From positions 25,000 to 88,999 of the forward strand of contig NZ_BATQ01000106.1 of the NCBI RefSeq assembly GCF_000739635.1: a stretch of 64,000 nt of DNA, written 5' to 3'. This DNA comes from Verrucomicrobium sp. BvORR034. Its GTDB lineage: Bacteria; Verrucomicrobiota; Verrucomicrobiia; Verrucomicrobiales; Verrucomicrobiaceae. Below the pieces are notes generated by a model. The model did no database searches. It was given only the letters and a program-made list of their open reading frames with translations, and was not told where the DNA came from. Of the stretch, positions 35,731-44,210 are shown one piece after another. Each line of letters opens with the position of its first letter. The first letter of the stretch is position 1. The position numbers were made by a program, and so were the translations under genes.

Positions 35731-36606
35731 CTACAAAAATAGGGGGCGCAGGTGGGCGTAGCACCATGCGCCCAGCGAGGTGGGAGTCGAGGAAGAATCA
35801 CTACGACCCAGATCCTCAGGTTTGATGCTCGCGATGGTACGGGACAGCACGACCAGAGCTTCAGCGACAGGAGCAGGCAGACCAGCCCCCAAAAGATTCT
35901 GTAGGTGCTCCTCGTCCGAAATTTGAATGGCCTGAATCGTCCGCCCAATCGATTCTCCCACCAAGGCGGCGACTTCACGGTAGCTCAGATCTGCGGGACC
36001 GCCGATGGGTTGAACCTGCTGCCCCGACCATGAGTCCGAAAGCAGCCTGGCGGCGGCAATCTCACCCACGTCACGAGGGTCGTTCCAACCCGCACGATGA
36101 TCCAACGAGGTCGTGGTGGTCAGTACCCCCGCACGCAACTCCTCCACCACAGTGAAGAGATTGGTAAAGAGATAGCCGGGACGCAGGTGCACCACGTTCT
36201 GACCTGTGGCGTTGAGCAGGTCTTCCACCAAGCCAAGGGTACCCAGGAGATGATTCCCCGTTTGTTCCGCACCCGAACTGCTGAGGAACACGGTGCGCTC
36301 GATCTGGTTGGACTGAACTGCGGCGGCAGCAATGGTGCCCAAGCGCAACACCTCCGCCACCGGATCAGCGGCACCGTAGTTCGTGGGAATCAGCCAGAAC
36401 AAGGCGTCCACGCCTCGCGTAGCCTCAATCACAAAGTCCTGCTCGGAGAGGTCACCTTGACGGATGTCACACGTGCTTCGGACCCCTTCGCTGAGGCGAC
36501 CTGGATCCCGGACCAACAAGGTGGGCCGGACCCCGGCCTGAAGCAGAAGCTGCACGACGCGGGATCCGATATTGCCAGTAGGGGTGGTGACGACGATCTT
36601 TTTCAT
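35731..36606 (-). CDS. NmrA-like NAD(P)-binding oxidoreductase
   Basis: A 291-residue atypical short-chain dehydrogenase of the NmrA/SDR-a5 group. The Rossmann motif TTPTGNIGSRVVQLLL (T-x-x-G-x-x-G) is at residues 7-22, followed by the SSSGAEQTGN segment and a C-terminal substrate domain; the Tyr-Lys catalytic pair of classical SDRs is absent, as is usual for this group. It may reduce quinones or act as a redox sensor. It is divergent from an AraC-family regulator with a 138-base spacer, the usual layout for such pairs. The start is the ATG at 36606 (MKKIVVTTPTGN). Confidence 0.88.
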   Translation of the reverse strand: MKKIVVTTPTGNIGSRVVQLLLQAGVRPTLLVRDPGRLSEGVRSTCDIRQGDLSEQDFVIEATRGVDALFWLIPTNYGAADPVAEVLRLGTIAAAAVQSNQIERTVFLSSSGAEQTGNHLLGTLGLVEDLLNATGQNVVHLRPGYLFTNLFTVVEELRAGVLTTTTSLDHRAGWNDPRDVGEIAAARLLSDSWSGQQVQPIGGPADLSYREVAALVGESIGRTIQAIQISDEEHLQNLLGAGLPAPVAEALVVLSRTIASIKPEDLGRSDSSSTPTSLGAWCYAHLRPLFL

Positions 36607-36744
36607 GATGATTTCGGGTTGGATTGCGATGCAGGAACGCGGGTGCGTCCTTGTGATGCCAACATGCTTTCCAAGGCCGAAAATCACCATGCTCCGGCAT
36701 CCGGCAGGCATGTCTGATCGTCCTGAAACTGTGTCCGCCAGACC

Positions 36745-37686
36745 ATGAAGTCCCTCGACAGCCTGCTCTCCACGCTACGCCTCCGGAGTGCCCTCCAAAA
36801 CCGGGTGGTGCTGGGAGAGACTTGGGGCGTGCGCTTCCCGGCGCGACCTCACGCGGGAAAGTTCCACTTTATGGAGCAGGGCAGCGGACAGTTGTGCGTT
36901 ACAGAATGCCCGGCCACCACCATGAGACAAGGCGACTTCGCCATCGTGATGACTGACCGGGAGCACACGGTTCAAGACCTCACGGGGGGCCGTCCCACTC
37001 CTCTTCCCGAACTCTTGCGCCAGTCCGACATTCTGTGTGCCAGTGGGATCACCCTACGTTTTGGCGGTGCCGGGGCAGAAACTTCTGTTGTTTCCGGAGA
37101 CTTCGACTTCGCAGAGAGTGCGCACCATCCCCTGATCCGGTTGTTGCCGCCTTGCCTCATTCTCCGGGGAAATGGCACCTCTGGTGCTCCAGGACTTGAT
37201 GCCGTGCTCAAAGTCTTGACCAGTGAATCCATGGCAGCCCAACCAGGCGCGACGGCCCTGCTGGACAGACTGTGCGATGTCCTCTTCATCCAGGCCATCC
37301 GTGGCTGGGTCCACACCGGGGACAGCAACTCGGGCCTGCCCGCAGCGGTGCAGGATACCGCCATCGACGGTGCTCTGCACCTGATCCAGAGTGAGCCCGC
37401 CAGCGAGTGGACGGTGGAATCGCTCGCCCGGGAAGTTGCCCTTTCACGATCGGTGTTTGCGGAGCGGTTTCGCCGACTCACCGGCGATACGCCCATGGGG
37501 TATCTCGCACGATGGAGGGTGCACTGTGCCACGCGACTGCTCCAGAAAGATCAACTGGGCATGATGGAGGTGGCCTCCCAGGTGGGCTATGAGAGTGAGT
37601 TTGCGTTCGCCAAAGCCTTCAAGTGCATCACGGGAATAGCCCCTGGTGCCTACCGGAGATCCAAGGGAGGGATCGCAGCCTCCTGA
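36745..37686 (+). CDS. AraC family transcriptional regulator
   Basis: A 313-residue regulator. The N-terminal half is a cupin-like ligand domain of the AraC_binding_2/cupin_6 type (RPHAGKFHFMEQGSGQLCVT). The C-terminal double helix-turn-helix shows WTVESLAREVALSRSVFAER, TGDTPMGYLARWRVHCATRL and EVASQVGYESEFAFAKAFK, ending GIAPGAYRRSK. Regulators of this type commonly control the divergently placed NmrA-like oxidoreductase gene. Inducer unknown. Confidence 0.92.
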   Translation: MKSLDSLLSTLRLRSALQNRVVLGETWGVRFPARPHAGKFHFMEQGSGQLCVTECPATTMRQGDFAIVMTDREHTVQDLTGGRPTPLPELLRQSDILCASGITLRFGGAGAETSVVSGDFDFAESAHHPLIRLLPPCLILRGNGTSGAPGLDAVLKVLTSESMAAQPGATALLDRLCDVLFIQAIRGWVHTGDSNSGLPAAVQDTAIDGALHLIQSEPASEWTVESLAREVALSRSVFAERFRRLTGDTPMGYLARWRVHCATRLLQKDQLGMMEVASQVGYESEFAFAKAFKCITGIAPGAYRRSKGGIAAS

Positions 37687-37815
37687 CGGCTCAGAGCGAA
37701 CTCGGTTCATGGAACTCACTCCTGGTGTGGCAATCCCCAAACGGCACAACCACGGGCTCCAGCAAGTACGATATTCTGGTGCCGGGGGGTTCGATCCACA
37801 CCTTTTGGCTGCCCC

Positions 37816-39675
37816 ATGCCGGTTGACTCCCCGCCTGCTGCCGAAAGACTCCATACACCATGGCCCCGGCGTCTCTCCCGCCTTTGGCCTTGGCTGGTGA
37901 TCATTGCCCCAGCCGTAATTTTGCTGGTGGAGATAGTCCCCCTCCTGGTTCCCGTGCCCTGCCTGGACGCCTGGTCCTTTGTGCAGCAGTACCAGCATCT
38001 GGTGGAAGACCGCTACTCATGGGGGGCCTTCTTTGCACCGCACTACGTGCACCCCTCCACCGTCGGGAAGGTGATCTACTTTGCCACTCTGCACTACCTT
38101 GGGGGAAATGTGGCCGTCCTGCCAATATTGAGCTGGCTGTTCTCTGCTTTAATTGCCTTCTCCGTGTACCGGTTGGCGAGACCTCTCTGGCCTCGTGAAG
38201 GAGAGCACCCAGGACTCTCACGTTTGAATGCCACCGTGCTGCTAACCTGCGTCACGGCGGTGATTTTCACCGCGGCTCAAGGGGAGGTTTGGATTTGGGA
38301 TTTCATCTTTCAAAACTTCATTCCTGGAACCTGCCTTGCCTTGGGCACCTTGCTTTTGCATCGGGAAGGCCGTCCGAACTTCCGCTCTTTGATGCTGGCC
38401 AGCGTCCTTTCGCTCCTCGCAATTTGCTCATTTGGCACGGGATTCTTCGTCCCCGCATTCCTCGGTTTGATCCTGGCCTGGCGACTGCGTGGCGCAGGTG
38501 AATCTTGGGGCAAGATTGGCATCGTGGTCGGTTGTTGGTGGCTGGCACATGGAGTAGTGGCCTGGCTCGCCCTGACGGCGAATGGCGGCGAAGATCCCGG
38601 CCTTGACGCAGGGTCCGTGTTCGAACGCCCTCTGATGAGGCTCCAGTTCGTGCTGATCGTACTGGGGAACATCTTGGGCAAAGGCACCACGTTCGAACCT
38701 GAGATCCTCTGCGCCATCACGGGTGCGGCATTGCTCGCCGCATTCCTGACCAGCTTGTTCTATCTGTTGCGACATCGCCATGACCGCCCCTTGGTTCAGG
38801 CGGCGTTGCCTTGGATCATTTTCAGCCTCTACGGCCTCTCGTCTGCAGTGCTCATCAGCTTGGGCCGCATGCACAACTCTCTGGACAACGCCCTGGATGA
38901 GCGCTTCGCGACGTTTGATGTTTTCTTTGTTTTTGGAACGCTGCTGCTGGTTACCGTCACAATCAGGCACGCCAGCCTCAAGCATCCGGCATGCTCCCGT
39001 GCCATGCCAGCGCTGCTACCCGCCGCCATGACCCTTTTTGTCGCCCTCCTCGCAGTGAACTGGGCAAACGGCCACAATCTCATGAAAGTGAAGTTCAGCC
39101 GCATGAATCAAGAGCGGGCCTTGCTGATGTTTGCCAGGGTGATGCCGCTCAACGAGGAGTGGATGGATGCTCGAGTCACTCGAAAGTCCGCCTTTCGACT
39201 TGCTTCGTTTCTCTCGGATCGCGGGAGGTTGCACGATGTCGTCTTCGCCACTGACCGGAACATCAAATCGTTCAAACAGGGCAAAGAGATGGGAGGAAAG
39301 TGGTCGCGTCTGGATCCGCCCGTTGCCTTGGAAGAAGGAGGCTGGCGACTGTCCGGCCTGGGTGGGCTGGCGGTGGACAATGCCGCCGATCTGATCCTCG
39401 TCACCGCACAAGCCGCCAACGGTTCAGGGAATGAGGAAATCGTCGCCCTCACCGCGCCCCAACTTCAGCAGCACTTCTACGAACGGGCGAAGCTTGTCCG
39501 CATGCATCCGGAGTACTATCTGGGCTGGCAACAAACCTTGCATGACGAAATGCTCCCGTCTGGCCCGGTCACGTTGAGGGCGTATGTGCTGGACCAAGAC
39601 AAGCGTATCGTCCACCCCCTCAAGGGTGTTTATCGCCTGGAGCGGGATCACCCTCATGCGGTATCGGAGGGGTGA
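37816..39675 (+). CDS. Large polytopic membrane protein, unknown function
   Basis: A 619-residue protein with about ten to twelve hydrophobic segments in the first 430 residues (for example PWLVIIAPAVILLVEIVPLL, LNATVLLTCVTAVIFTAAQ, SLLAICSFGTGFFVPAFLGL), followed by a soluble C-terminal domain of about 190 residues. The first periplasmic loop carries an acidic and aromatic cluster (CLDAWSFVQQYQHLV), as in GT-C fold glycosyltransferases, but no diagnostic motif is seen; a role in glycan assembly is only a guess. Its last 56 bases overlap the convergent L,D-transpeptidase-like gene. Confidence 0.7.
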   Translation: MPVDSPPAAERLHTPWPRRLSRLWPWLVIIAPAVILLVEIVPLLVPVPCLDAWSFVQQYQHLVEDRYSWGAFFAPHYVHPSTVGKVIYFATLHYLGGNVAVLPILSWLFSALIAFSVYRLARPLWPREGEHPGLSRLNATVLLTCVTAVIFTAAQGEVWIWDFIFQNFIPGTCLALGTLLLHREGRPNFRSLMLASVLSLLAICSFGTGFFVPAFLGLILAWRLRGAGESWGKIGIVVGCWWLAHGVVAWLALTANGGEDPGLDAGSVFERPLMRLQFVLIVLGNILGKGTTFEPEILCAITGAALLAAFLTSLFYLLRHRHDRPLVQAALPWIIFSLYGLSSAVLISLGRMHNSLDNALDERFATFDVFFVFGTLLLVTVTIRHASLKHPACSRAMPALLPAAMTLFVALLAVNWANGHNLMKVKFSRMNQERALLMFARVMPLNEEWMDARVTRKSAFRLASFLSDRGRLHDVVFATDRNIKSFKQGKEMGGKWSRLDPPVALEEGGWRLSGLGGLAVDNAADLILVTAQAANGSGNEEIVALTAPQLQQHFYERAKLVRMHPEYYLGWQQTLHDEMLPSGPVTLRAYVLDQDKRIVHPLKGVYRLERDHPHAVSEG

Positions 39676-40531
39676 GGTGGGAATCGATGGAGGTTTCACA
39701 CCAAGCCTTGAGTCCCTGCACCAGGCGGGGTTCCTTGGCAGGATCCAACCAAGTCAGCACGCGCACTACATCAGCGTCTGCCATCCCCGTGCAACCCGCG
39801 GTAGGTTCCCCTGGACCGGGCCAGATGTGAATGAAGATGCACGAGCCCAGATTGGGCACGCCCTCCGGATTGTGAGCGACGAACGCTCCCCATCGGTACA
39901 AAACCTTGAAACGATTCATCGGTTCATGGCTGTTCCAATCCCGCGGGACGAGATTCGAGTCCACGACCTGATTGTAGTAGTGGGAGTCGGGATCATCGAC
40001 GCCGATGATACTGTCTGCCAAATGGGTGTAGGGCAGGGTTAGCGCTGGCGCTTCCACCCTCGCGTCAGCCTCGGGTGCCATGCCAAAGACAAATGGCACC
40101 CGGAAGATTCCTGCAGGACTGCACCCGTCCCCCTCCCGCTTTTCGCGAAATCCCTCCGGACGCGAGGCACGATGTTCCCCCACGCCCCAGGCCAGGCCGC
40201 TCCGCCCGAGGGTCACGGGTATCGGCCCCTGATCGACGGTCCATGGCGAACGCGCGTCATTCCGCACCAGCAGAAAAAGTTCCGCTGTCACCGAGGTGTC
40301 TTCCGGCGAGACAACCAGGGCGACCTGTCGGCAAGATTCCGGCAAGTCCTTCTCAAAGAAGGCTGGGATCGGTGACACAGAGCCAGCGGTCATTTGGGGA
40401 GTCTGGGCAGGAGGAATCTTCGGTTGACGCAGCTTCAGCACCAGCCACGCGCCTCCCCCCAGCAAGGCCAGAATGAGGATGAGCAGTACCAGCACGAGGC
40501 TGCCAGACAAAACGCGGGGGGATCGCTTCAT
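39620..40531 (-). CDS. L,D-transpeptidase (YkuD)-like membrane-anchored protein
   Basis: A 303-residue protein with an N-terminal membrane anchor (SGSLVLVLLILILALLGGGAW) and a periplasmic domain. It shows a YkuD-type sequence: PLGRSG..GWG region, SPAGIFRVPFVFG, and the catalytic motif IFIHIWPGPGEPTAGCTGM with the His and Cys of the H-x(n)-S/T-x-G-C-x pattern. It would act on peptidoglycan stem peptides or anchor proteins to the wall. The start at ATG 40531 (MKRSPRVLSG) gives a clean anchor. It is convergent with, and overlaps by 56 bases, the gene at 37816-39675. Confidence 0.82.
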   Translation of the reverse strand: MKRSPRVLSGSLVLVLLILILALLGGGAWLVLKLRQPKIPPAQTPQMTAGSVSPIPAFFEKDLPESCRQVALVVSPEDTSVTAELFLLVRNDARSPWTVDQGPIPVTLGRSGLAWGVGEHRASRPEGFREKREGDGCSPAGIFRVPFVFGMAPEADARVEAPALTLPYTHLADSIIGVDDPDSHYYNQVVDSNLVPRDWNSHEPMNRFKVLYRWGAFVAHNPEGVPNLGSCIFIHIWPGPGEPTAGCTGMADADVVRVLTWLDPAKEPRLVQGLKAWCETSIDSHLTPPIPHEGDPAPGDKHP

Positions 40532-40769
40532 GGGGGCGAAGGGCCATCTCAAAATGACCTGGGATATCGAAGACGAGAAGCTCCTCTGGGACAACCCGAA
40601 AAGAGACGAACTGAGGATGGAACTGCTGCCACGTGCATACGGGACAAGGTTGGCGGTGACTCACAGGGGAATCGCTCACAAGGTGCGCGCCCCCCAGTTT
40701 TCGCTTTTTACCTTTTTACTTTTCGCCTCCCCCGCCCACTCTAACCCCTCATTTTTTCGCCGCCACGCC

Positions 40770-42746
40770 ATGCAAAGCCTTTGGAACGATCAAGAAGCCG
40801 CTAGTTTCGGAACTGACCTCCTCGGTCAGCGTGTGTACACCTCCCGTCTCCTGGGGCGCAATCCAGAGTTGGTCCTTCATGGCGGTGGCAACACCTCGGT
40901 GAAAATCGAGGAAAACGACTTCTTTGGAGAACCCGTCAGTCTCTGCTATGTGAAGGGCTCCGGCTGGGATCTCGCCACCATCGAGCGCGGCGGGTTCGCC
41001 CCGGTGCGCATGAGCGCGCTGCTGAAGATGGCTGAGCTGCCCACGATGACCGATGAGGACATGGTGCTGCAGCAGCGGGCCGCCATGACCAATCCCAACG
41101 CCCCGGCTGCCTCCATCGAGGCGATCCTGCATGCGATTTTGCCGTTCCGTTTCGTGGATCACACACATGCCAATGCGATTTCCGCCCTCACCTGTCATGC
41201 CGATGGTGAAGCACGTGTCAGTGAAGTCTTTGGCAGCCGTGTGCTCACCGTGCCGTACGTCATGCCGGGATTCATCCTGGCCAAGACGGTCTATGACCTC
41301 ATCAAAGGTCGCGACCTGAAGGCTGAAGGCATTGAGGGCATTGTGCTCCTGAAGCACGGGCTTTTCACCTTCCACGACGACGCCCGCCGCAGCTATGAGC
41401 TCATGATCGAGATGGTCACGCAGGCCGAGGAGTACCTGGCGAAGACCGCAGGTGCCTCCGCGGCAGGTGTCACGGGAGAGCCCCAGGAAGATCTGGTCGG
41501 CCTGGCGAAACTCCGCAAGGCCGTTTCGAAAAAGCGCGGTAACGCTCAACTGGCCAAGCTCGATGCCAGCCCTGTGGCAGTCGGCTATTCGAATCAGCCC
41601 GATGTCGCCACCTACGGTACACGAGGCCCCCTCACTCCCGACCACAGCATTCGCACCAAGCGAACTCCGGCTTTCGTGGGCGAGGATATCGACGCCGCCA
41701 TTCAGAAATTCTCCGACGACTACACGTCCTATTTCACCCGTCATGCCAACGGCCAGACCATGCTCGACACCGCGCCGCGGTTTGTCATCTGGCAGGGCAA
41801 GGGGCTGGTGAGCTTCGGCGACACCCTCAAGGATGCTGGCATCGTGAGCGACATCGCCCAGCATACGGCCGCCACCGTGCAACTTGGTCAGGCCGTTGGC
41901 GGTTGGGAGCCCCTCCCTGAAAAGGACATCTTCGAGATCGAATACTGGGATCTGGAGCAGGCCAAACTTCGCAAGGGACCGGCCCGCAAGGTGCATCAAG
42001 GCAAGGTGGCCATCGTCACCGGCTCTGCGGCCGGCATTGGCTTTGCTTGTGCGGAAAGCCTGGCCGAACAGGGTGCCACCGTCGTGGGCCTTGATCTCAA
42101 CCCCGACATCGTCGACGGCATGGCCCGCATCGGTGCCGCGGGCAAAGTGGTCAACTTGACCGATGACGCCGCCGTGCAGGCTGCCATTGCGGAAACCGTG
42201 CGCAACTACGGCGGAATCGACATCGTCGTTTCCAACGCAGGCATCTTCACTGCAGGCCAGTACCTCGAAGACCTCGAGTCATCCAACTGGGACAAGGCCC
42301 TGGCCGTGAACCTCACCAGCCACCAGCGCCTGCTGAAGTTCACCATCCCCTATCTGAAGCAGGGCATTGATTCCAGCATCATCCTGGTGGGTTCGAGGAA
42401 CGTCAAAGCCCCCGGCCCTGGTGCCGCCAGCTATTCCTGTTCCAAGGCCGCCCTCACGCAGCTCTGCCGCGTGGCCGCCCTGGAGCTGGCACCTGTCGGC
42501 GTGCGTTGCAACATCATCCACCCCGATGCGGTCTTCGACACCAAACTGTGGACTCCTGAAGCGCTGCAGCGCAGTGCCGAGCGCTACAACATGACTGTGG
42601 AAGAGTACAAGACCCGCAACCTTCTGAAGGCGGAAATCAAGAGCAAAGACATCGGCAACATGGTCTCCGCCATGGCCTCCCCGCTCTTCGCCAAAACCAC
42701 CGGCGCCCAGATCCCGGTGGACGGCGGCAATGATCGCGTGATTTGA
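40770..42746 (+). CDS. Bifunctional class II aldolase / short-chain dehydrogenase (rhamnulose-1-P aldolase/lactaldehyde dehydrogenase type)
   Basis: A 658-residue fusion. Residues about 1-400 are a class II aldolase: GGGNTSVKI, ILPFRFVDHTHANAISAL (zinc-ligand histidines), and KHGLFTFHDDARRSYELM. Residues about 411-658 are a classical SDR with VTGSAAGIGFA (T-G-x3-G-x-G), VSNAGIF (N-A-G) and the catalytic SYSCSKAAL (Y-x3-K, about 553-561). Such fusions split a deoxy-sugar 1-phosphate (L-rhamnulose or L-fuculose type) and oxidise the resulting lactaldehyde. The leader is pyrimidine-rich; the gene ends before a strong terminator. The chosen start at 40770 is the first ATG of conserved sequence. 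Confidence 0.9.
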   Translation: MQSLWNDQEAASFGTDLLGQRVYTSRLLGRNPELVLHGGGNTSVKIEENDFFGEPVSLCYVKGSGWDLATIERGGFAPVRMSALLKMAELPTMTDEDMVLQQRAAMTNPNAPAASIEAILHAILPFRFVDHTHANAISALTCHADGEARVSEVFGSRVLTVPYVMPGFILAKTVYDLIKGRDLKAEGIEGIVLLKHGLFTFHDDARRSYELMIEMVTQAEEYLAKTAGASAAGVTGEPQEDLVGLAKLRKAVSKKRGNAQLAKLDASPVAVGYSNQPDVATYGTRGPLTPDHSIRTKRTPAFVGEDIDAAIQKFSDDYTSYFTRHANGQTMLDTAPRFVIWQGKGLVSFGDTLKDAGIVSDIAQHTAATVQLGQAVGGWEPLPEKDIFEIEYWDLEQAKLRKGPARKVHQGKVAIVTGSAAGIGFACAESLAEQGATVVGLDLNPDIVDGMARIGAAGKVVNLTDDAAVQAAIAETVRNYGGIDIVVSNAGIFTAGQYLEDLESSNWDKALAVNLTSHQRLLKFTIPYLKQGIDSSIILVGSRNVKAPGPGAASYSCSKAALTQLCRVAALELAPVGVRCNIIHPDAVFDTKLWTPEALQRSAERYNMTVEEYKTRNLLKAEIKSKDIGNMVSAMASPLFAKTTGAQIPVDGGNDRVI

Positions 42747-42780
42747 GTAGGCAGCCTAACGCCAAACGACAGAGTATTTT

Positions 42781-42811
42781 GAACCCCGCAGAAATGCGGG
42801 GTTCTTTTTTT
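42781..42811 (+). terminator. Strong intrinsic terminator
   Basis: A perfect 10-bp stem (42781-42790 with 42795-42804; GAACCCCGCA), a GAAA tetraloop and seven T residues. It closes the bifunctional aldolase gene. Confidence 0.95.
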
Positions 42812-42871
42812 GACCGCAAAGGCCCTGTAGCGATCCCCATCGCACAAGTAAATCGTCGCCCGCCACCCCTT

Positions 42872-42932
42872 CCCCGAAGGGGATCCGGCCACAAGCCCGA
42901 CGTTGCGGAGCTTCAAGCGACGCTACGTCGGG
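42872..42932 (+). repeat. Outer left REP-like inverted repeat
   Basis: 61 bases; reverse complement of 43540-43600 with two mismatches, both in the centre. Contains two self-complementary hairpins (42872-42882 and 42896-42932). Confidence 0.92.
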
Positions 42933-42951
42933 TAGACACAAACCGCGATCT

Positions 42952-42975
42952 ACTCCGAAGGAGTTTTGGCGGTCT
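42952..42975 (+). repeat. Inner left inverted repeat
   Basis: 24 bases, reverse complement of 43497-43520 with two mismatches; contains the short palindromic core ACTCC-GAA-GGAGT. Confidence 0.85.
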
Positions 42976-43028
42976 CAAGGGTAAACGGAGGCTTGAAATT
43001 TCTCTACACCTTGCAACTGATGGCACGC

Positions 43029-43484
43029 ATGTCTCAGTCGCTCTCTGCGGTCTATCTGCATCTTGTGTTTGCCACGAAGGATCGGCGCCCATTTCTGAGA
43101 GATCCCGAGGTCAGGAGCATGACACACGAATACCTCGGAGGCATCGCTAGGGATTTGGAATGCACACCAGTTCAATTGGGCGGCGTGGAAGATCACGTTC
43201 ACCTACTATGTCGAATGGGGCGACAAGCCACCCAAGCGGAATTGATCAAGGAGCTCAAACGTGCGTCAAGCATCTGAATCAAATCCAAATGGCCAGGAAT
43301 GGCAGAGTTCGCCTGGCAGTGCGGATACGCCGCGTTCTCCGTGAGTGTCTCAAACCTTGAGAAGGTGAAAGACTACATTTTGAGGCAGGAAGAGCACCTT
43401 AAGAAGGTGGACTTCAAGGCAGAACTAGTCGCCATGCTGAAGAAGCATGGGGTGTCTTGGGACGAACGGTATATCTGGGATTGA
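43029..43484 (+). pseudogene. RAYT / IS200-like Y1 transposase, interrupted by an in-frame TGA
   Basis: The frame from ATG 43029 (MSQSLSAVYLHLVFATKDRR) carries a Y1-type transposase with the HUH metal site in GVEDHVHLLCRMGR. It meets a TGA at 43275-43277, then continues in the same frame for 68 codons to 43484 with the rest of the domain (KSKWPGMAEFAWQCGYAAFS, then VKDYILRQEEH with the likely catalytic Tyr). The stop stands in SSI-stop-IKSK, where relatives usually have Trp (S-x-W-I-K), so a single TGG-to-TGA change explains it. Without the tyrosine half, the protein cannot carry out strand transfer unless the stop is read through. Length without the stop (151 residues) is normal for the family. 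Confidence 0.88.
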
Positions 43485-43496
43485 AAGACGCGCATC

Positions 43497-43520
43497 AGAC
43501 CGCCACAACTCCTCCGGAGT
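43497..43520 (-). repeat. Inner right inverted repeat
   Basis: 24 bases, the mirror of 42952-42975 (22 of 24 identical after reverse complement). Begins 12 bases after the end of the transposase reading frame. Confidence 0.85.
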
Positions 43521-43539
43521 AGCCCAGCCCCACTCCTTT

Positions 43540-43600
43540 CCCGACGTAGCGTCGCTTAATGCTCCGCAACGTCGGGCTTGTGGCCGGATCCCCTTCGGGG
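43540..43600 (-). repeat. Outer right REP-like inverted repeat
   Basis: 61 bases, the mirror of 42872-42932 (59 of 61 identical after reverse complement). Ends in CCCC-TTC-GGGG, the outer mini-hairpin. Confidence 0.92.
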
Positions 43601-43646
43601 AATCCTGATGCAGACCACCGGCAGCGTCTCAACCCGCGGCAACGTC

Positions 43647-43997
43647 TCACCCCTTCCCCATCAAATACATGCCGCCCACCAACAGTGCCATCCCGGCGAC
43701 GTTGGCCATTCTGATGGGCTGGCCGTCCACCCACAGAGCGATGAGGGCTGCCCAAATGAAGGTGCTGGCGTAAACCGGATACAGCACGGTCAAAGACCCG
43801 CCTTTCTTAAAGGCAGCCACAAACAGACTCATCACGCCGATGTAACAAACCACCCCCACAAGGATGCGCCCGTTCATGAGGTATCCGGCCAGTCCTCCGG
43901 TGGCCCGGCGGGCTCCTTCTCTGTAGAAGAACTGTCCAGCGGCACCGAGCAACGATGCCAGCAGGAAGAATACGATTGAAATTGCAGGTGTTTTCAT
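43647..43997 (-). CDS. SMR/EamA-like four-helix membrane protein
   Basis: A 116-residue protein with four hydrophobic segments: AISIVFFLLASLLGAAGQFF, ILVGVVCYIGVMSLFVAAFK, TVLYPVYASTFIWAALIALW and MANVAGMALLVGGMYLMGKG. Size and pattern (AGQFFYREGAR; GGSLTVLYPVYAS) match small multidrug-resistance or ArnE/ArnF-type DMT proteins. Substrate unknown. The ATG at 43997 is preferred because the upstream 32 residues in the open frame are hydrophilic and atypical. It is divergent from araB across a 213-base region without a clear promoter. Confidence 0.8.
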   Translation of the reverse strand: MKTPAISIVFFLLASLLGAAGQFFYREGARRATGGLAGYLMNGRILVGVVCYIGVMSLFVAAFKKGGSLTVLYPVYASTFIWAALIALWVDGQPIRMANVAGMALLVGGMYLMGKG

Positions 43998-44210
43998 GGC
44001 GGAGGTGTCAGCAGCAGGACGACCGCCAGATTGTGCGGTTTCGTCCGATTTATGCCAGAGATTTCCCTTTGCGCCTCCGAGTGGGTCCGACAAAATGCGG
44101 CACTTCGGATCCGGAGAAACATTTCCCTTCGTGATGTCTCATCCGCATCACTATCCGCTATCCTTTCTTCTCACCTTTTTCCGCTCCTCCCCGCCCCTCA
44201 CTCCTGACCC

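Larger units (their letters stand above)
42872..43600. mobile_element. REP-RAYT type element flanked by symmetric inverted repeats
   Basis: A compact 729-base unit. The broken IS200-like RAYT transposase gene (43029-43484) lies between two mirror-image flanks. The left flank carries a 61-base repeat (42872-42932), a 19-base spacer and a 24-base repeat (42952-42975); the right flank carries their reverse complements in mirror order (43497-43520, 19-base spacer, 43540-43600). The outer pair matches at 59 of 61 positions and the inner at 22 of 24. The outer repeat can itself fold: CCCGACGT pairs with ACGTCGGG, and CCCC-GAA-GGGG forms a mini-hairpin, as in REP sequences mobilised by RAYT proteins. 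Confidence 0.85.

Noticed and set aside
40749..41999. 416-residue minus-strand frame opposite the bifunctional aldolase
   Set aside because: Shadow of a gene with intact aldolase and SDR motifs.
43275..43277. Selenocysteine codon in the transposase gene
   Set aside because: The stop replaces an expected Trp, no SECIS-like structure was recognised directly downstream, and the family has no selenoproteins.
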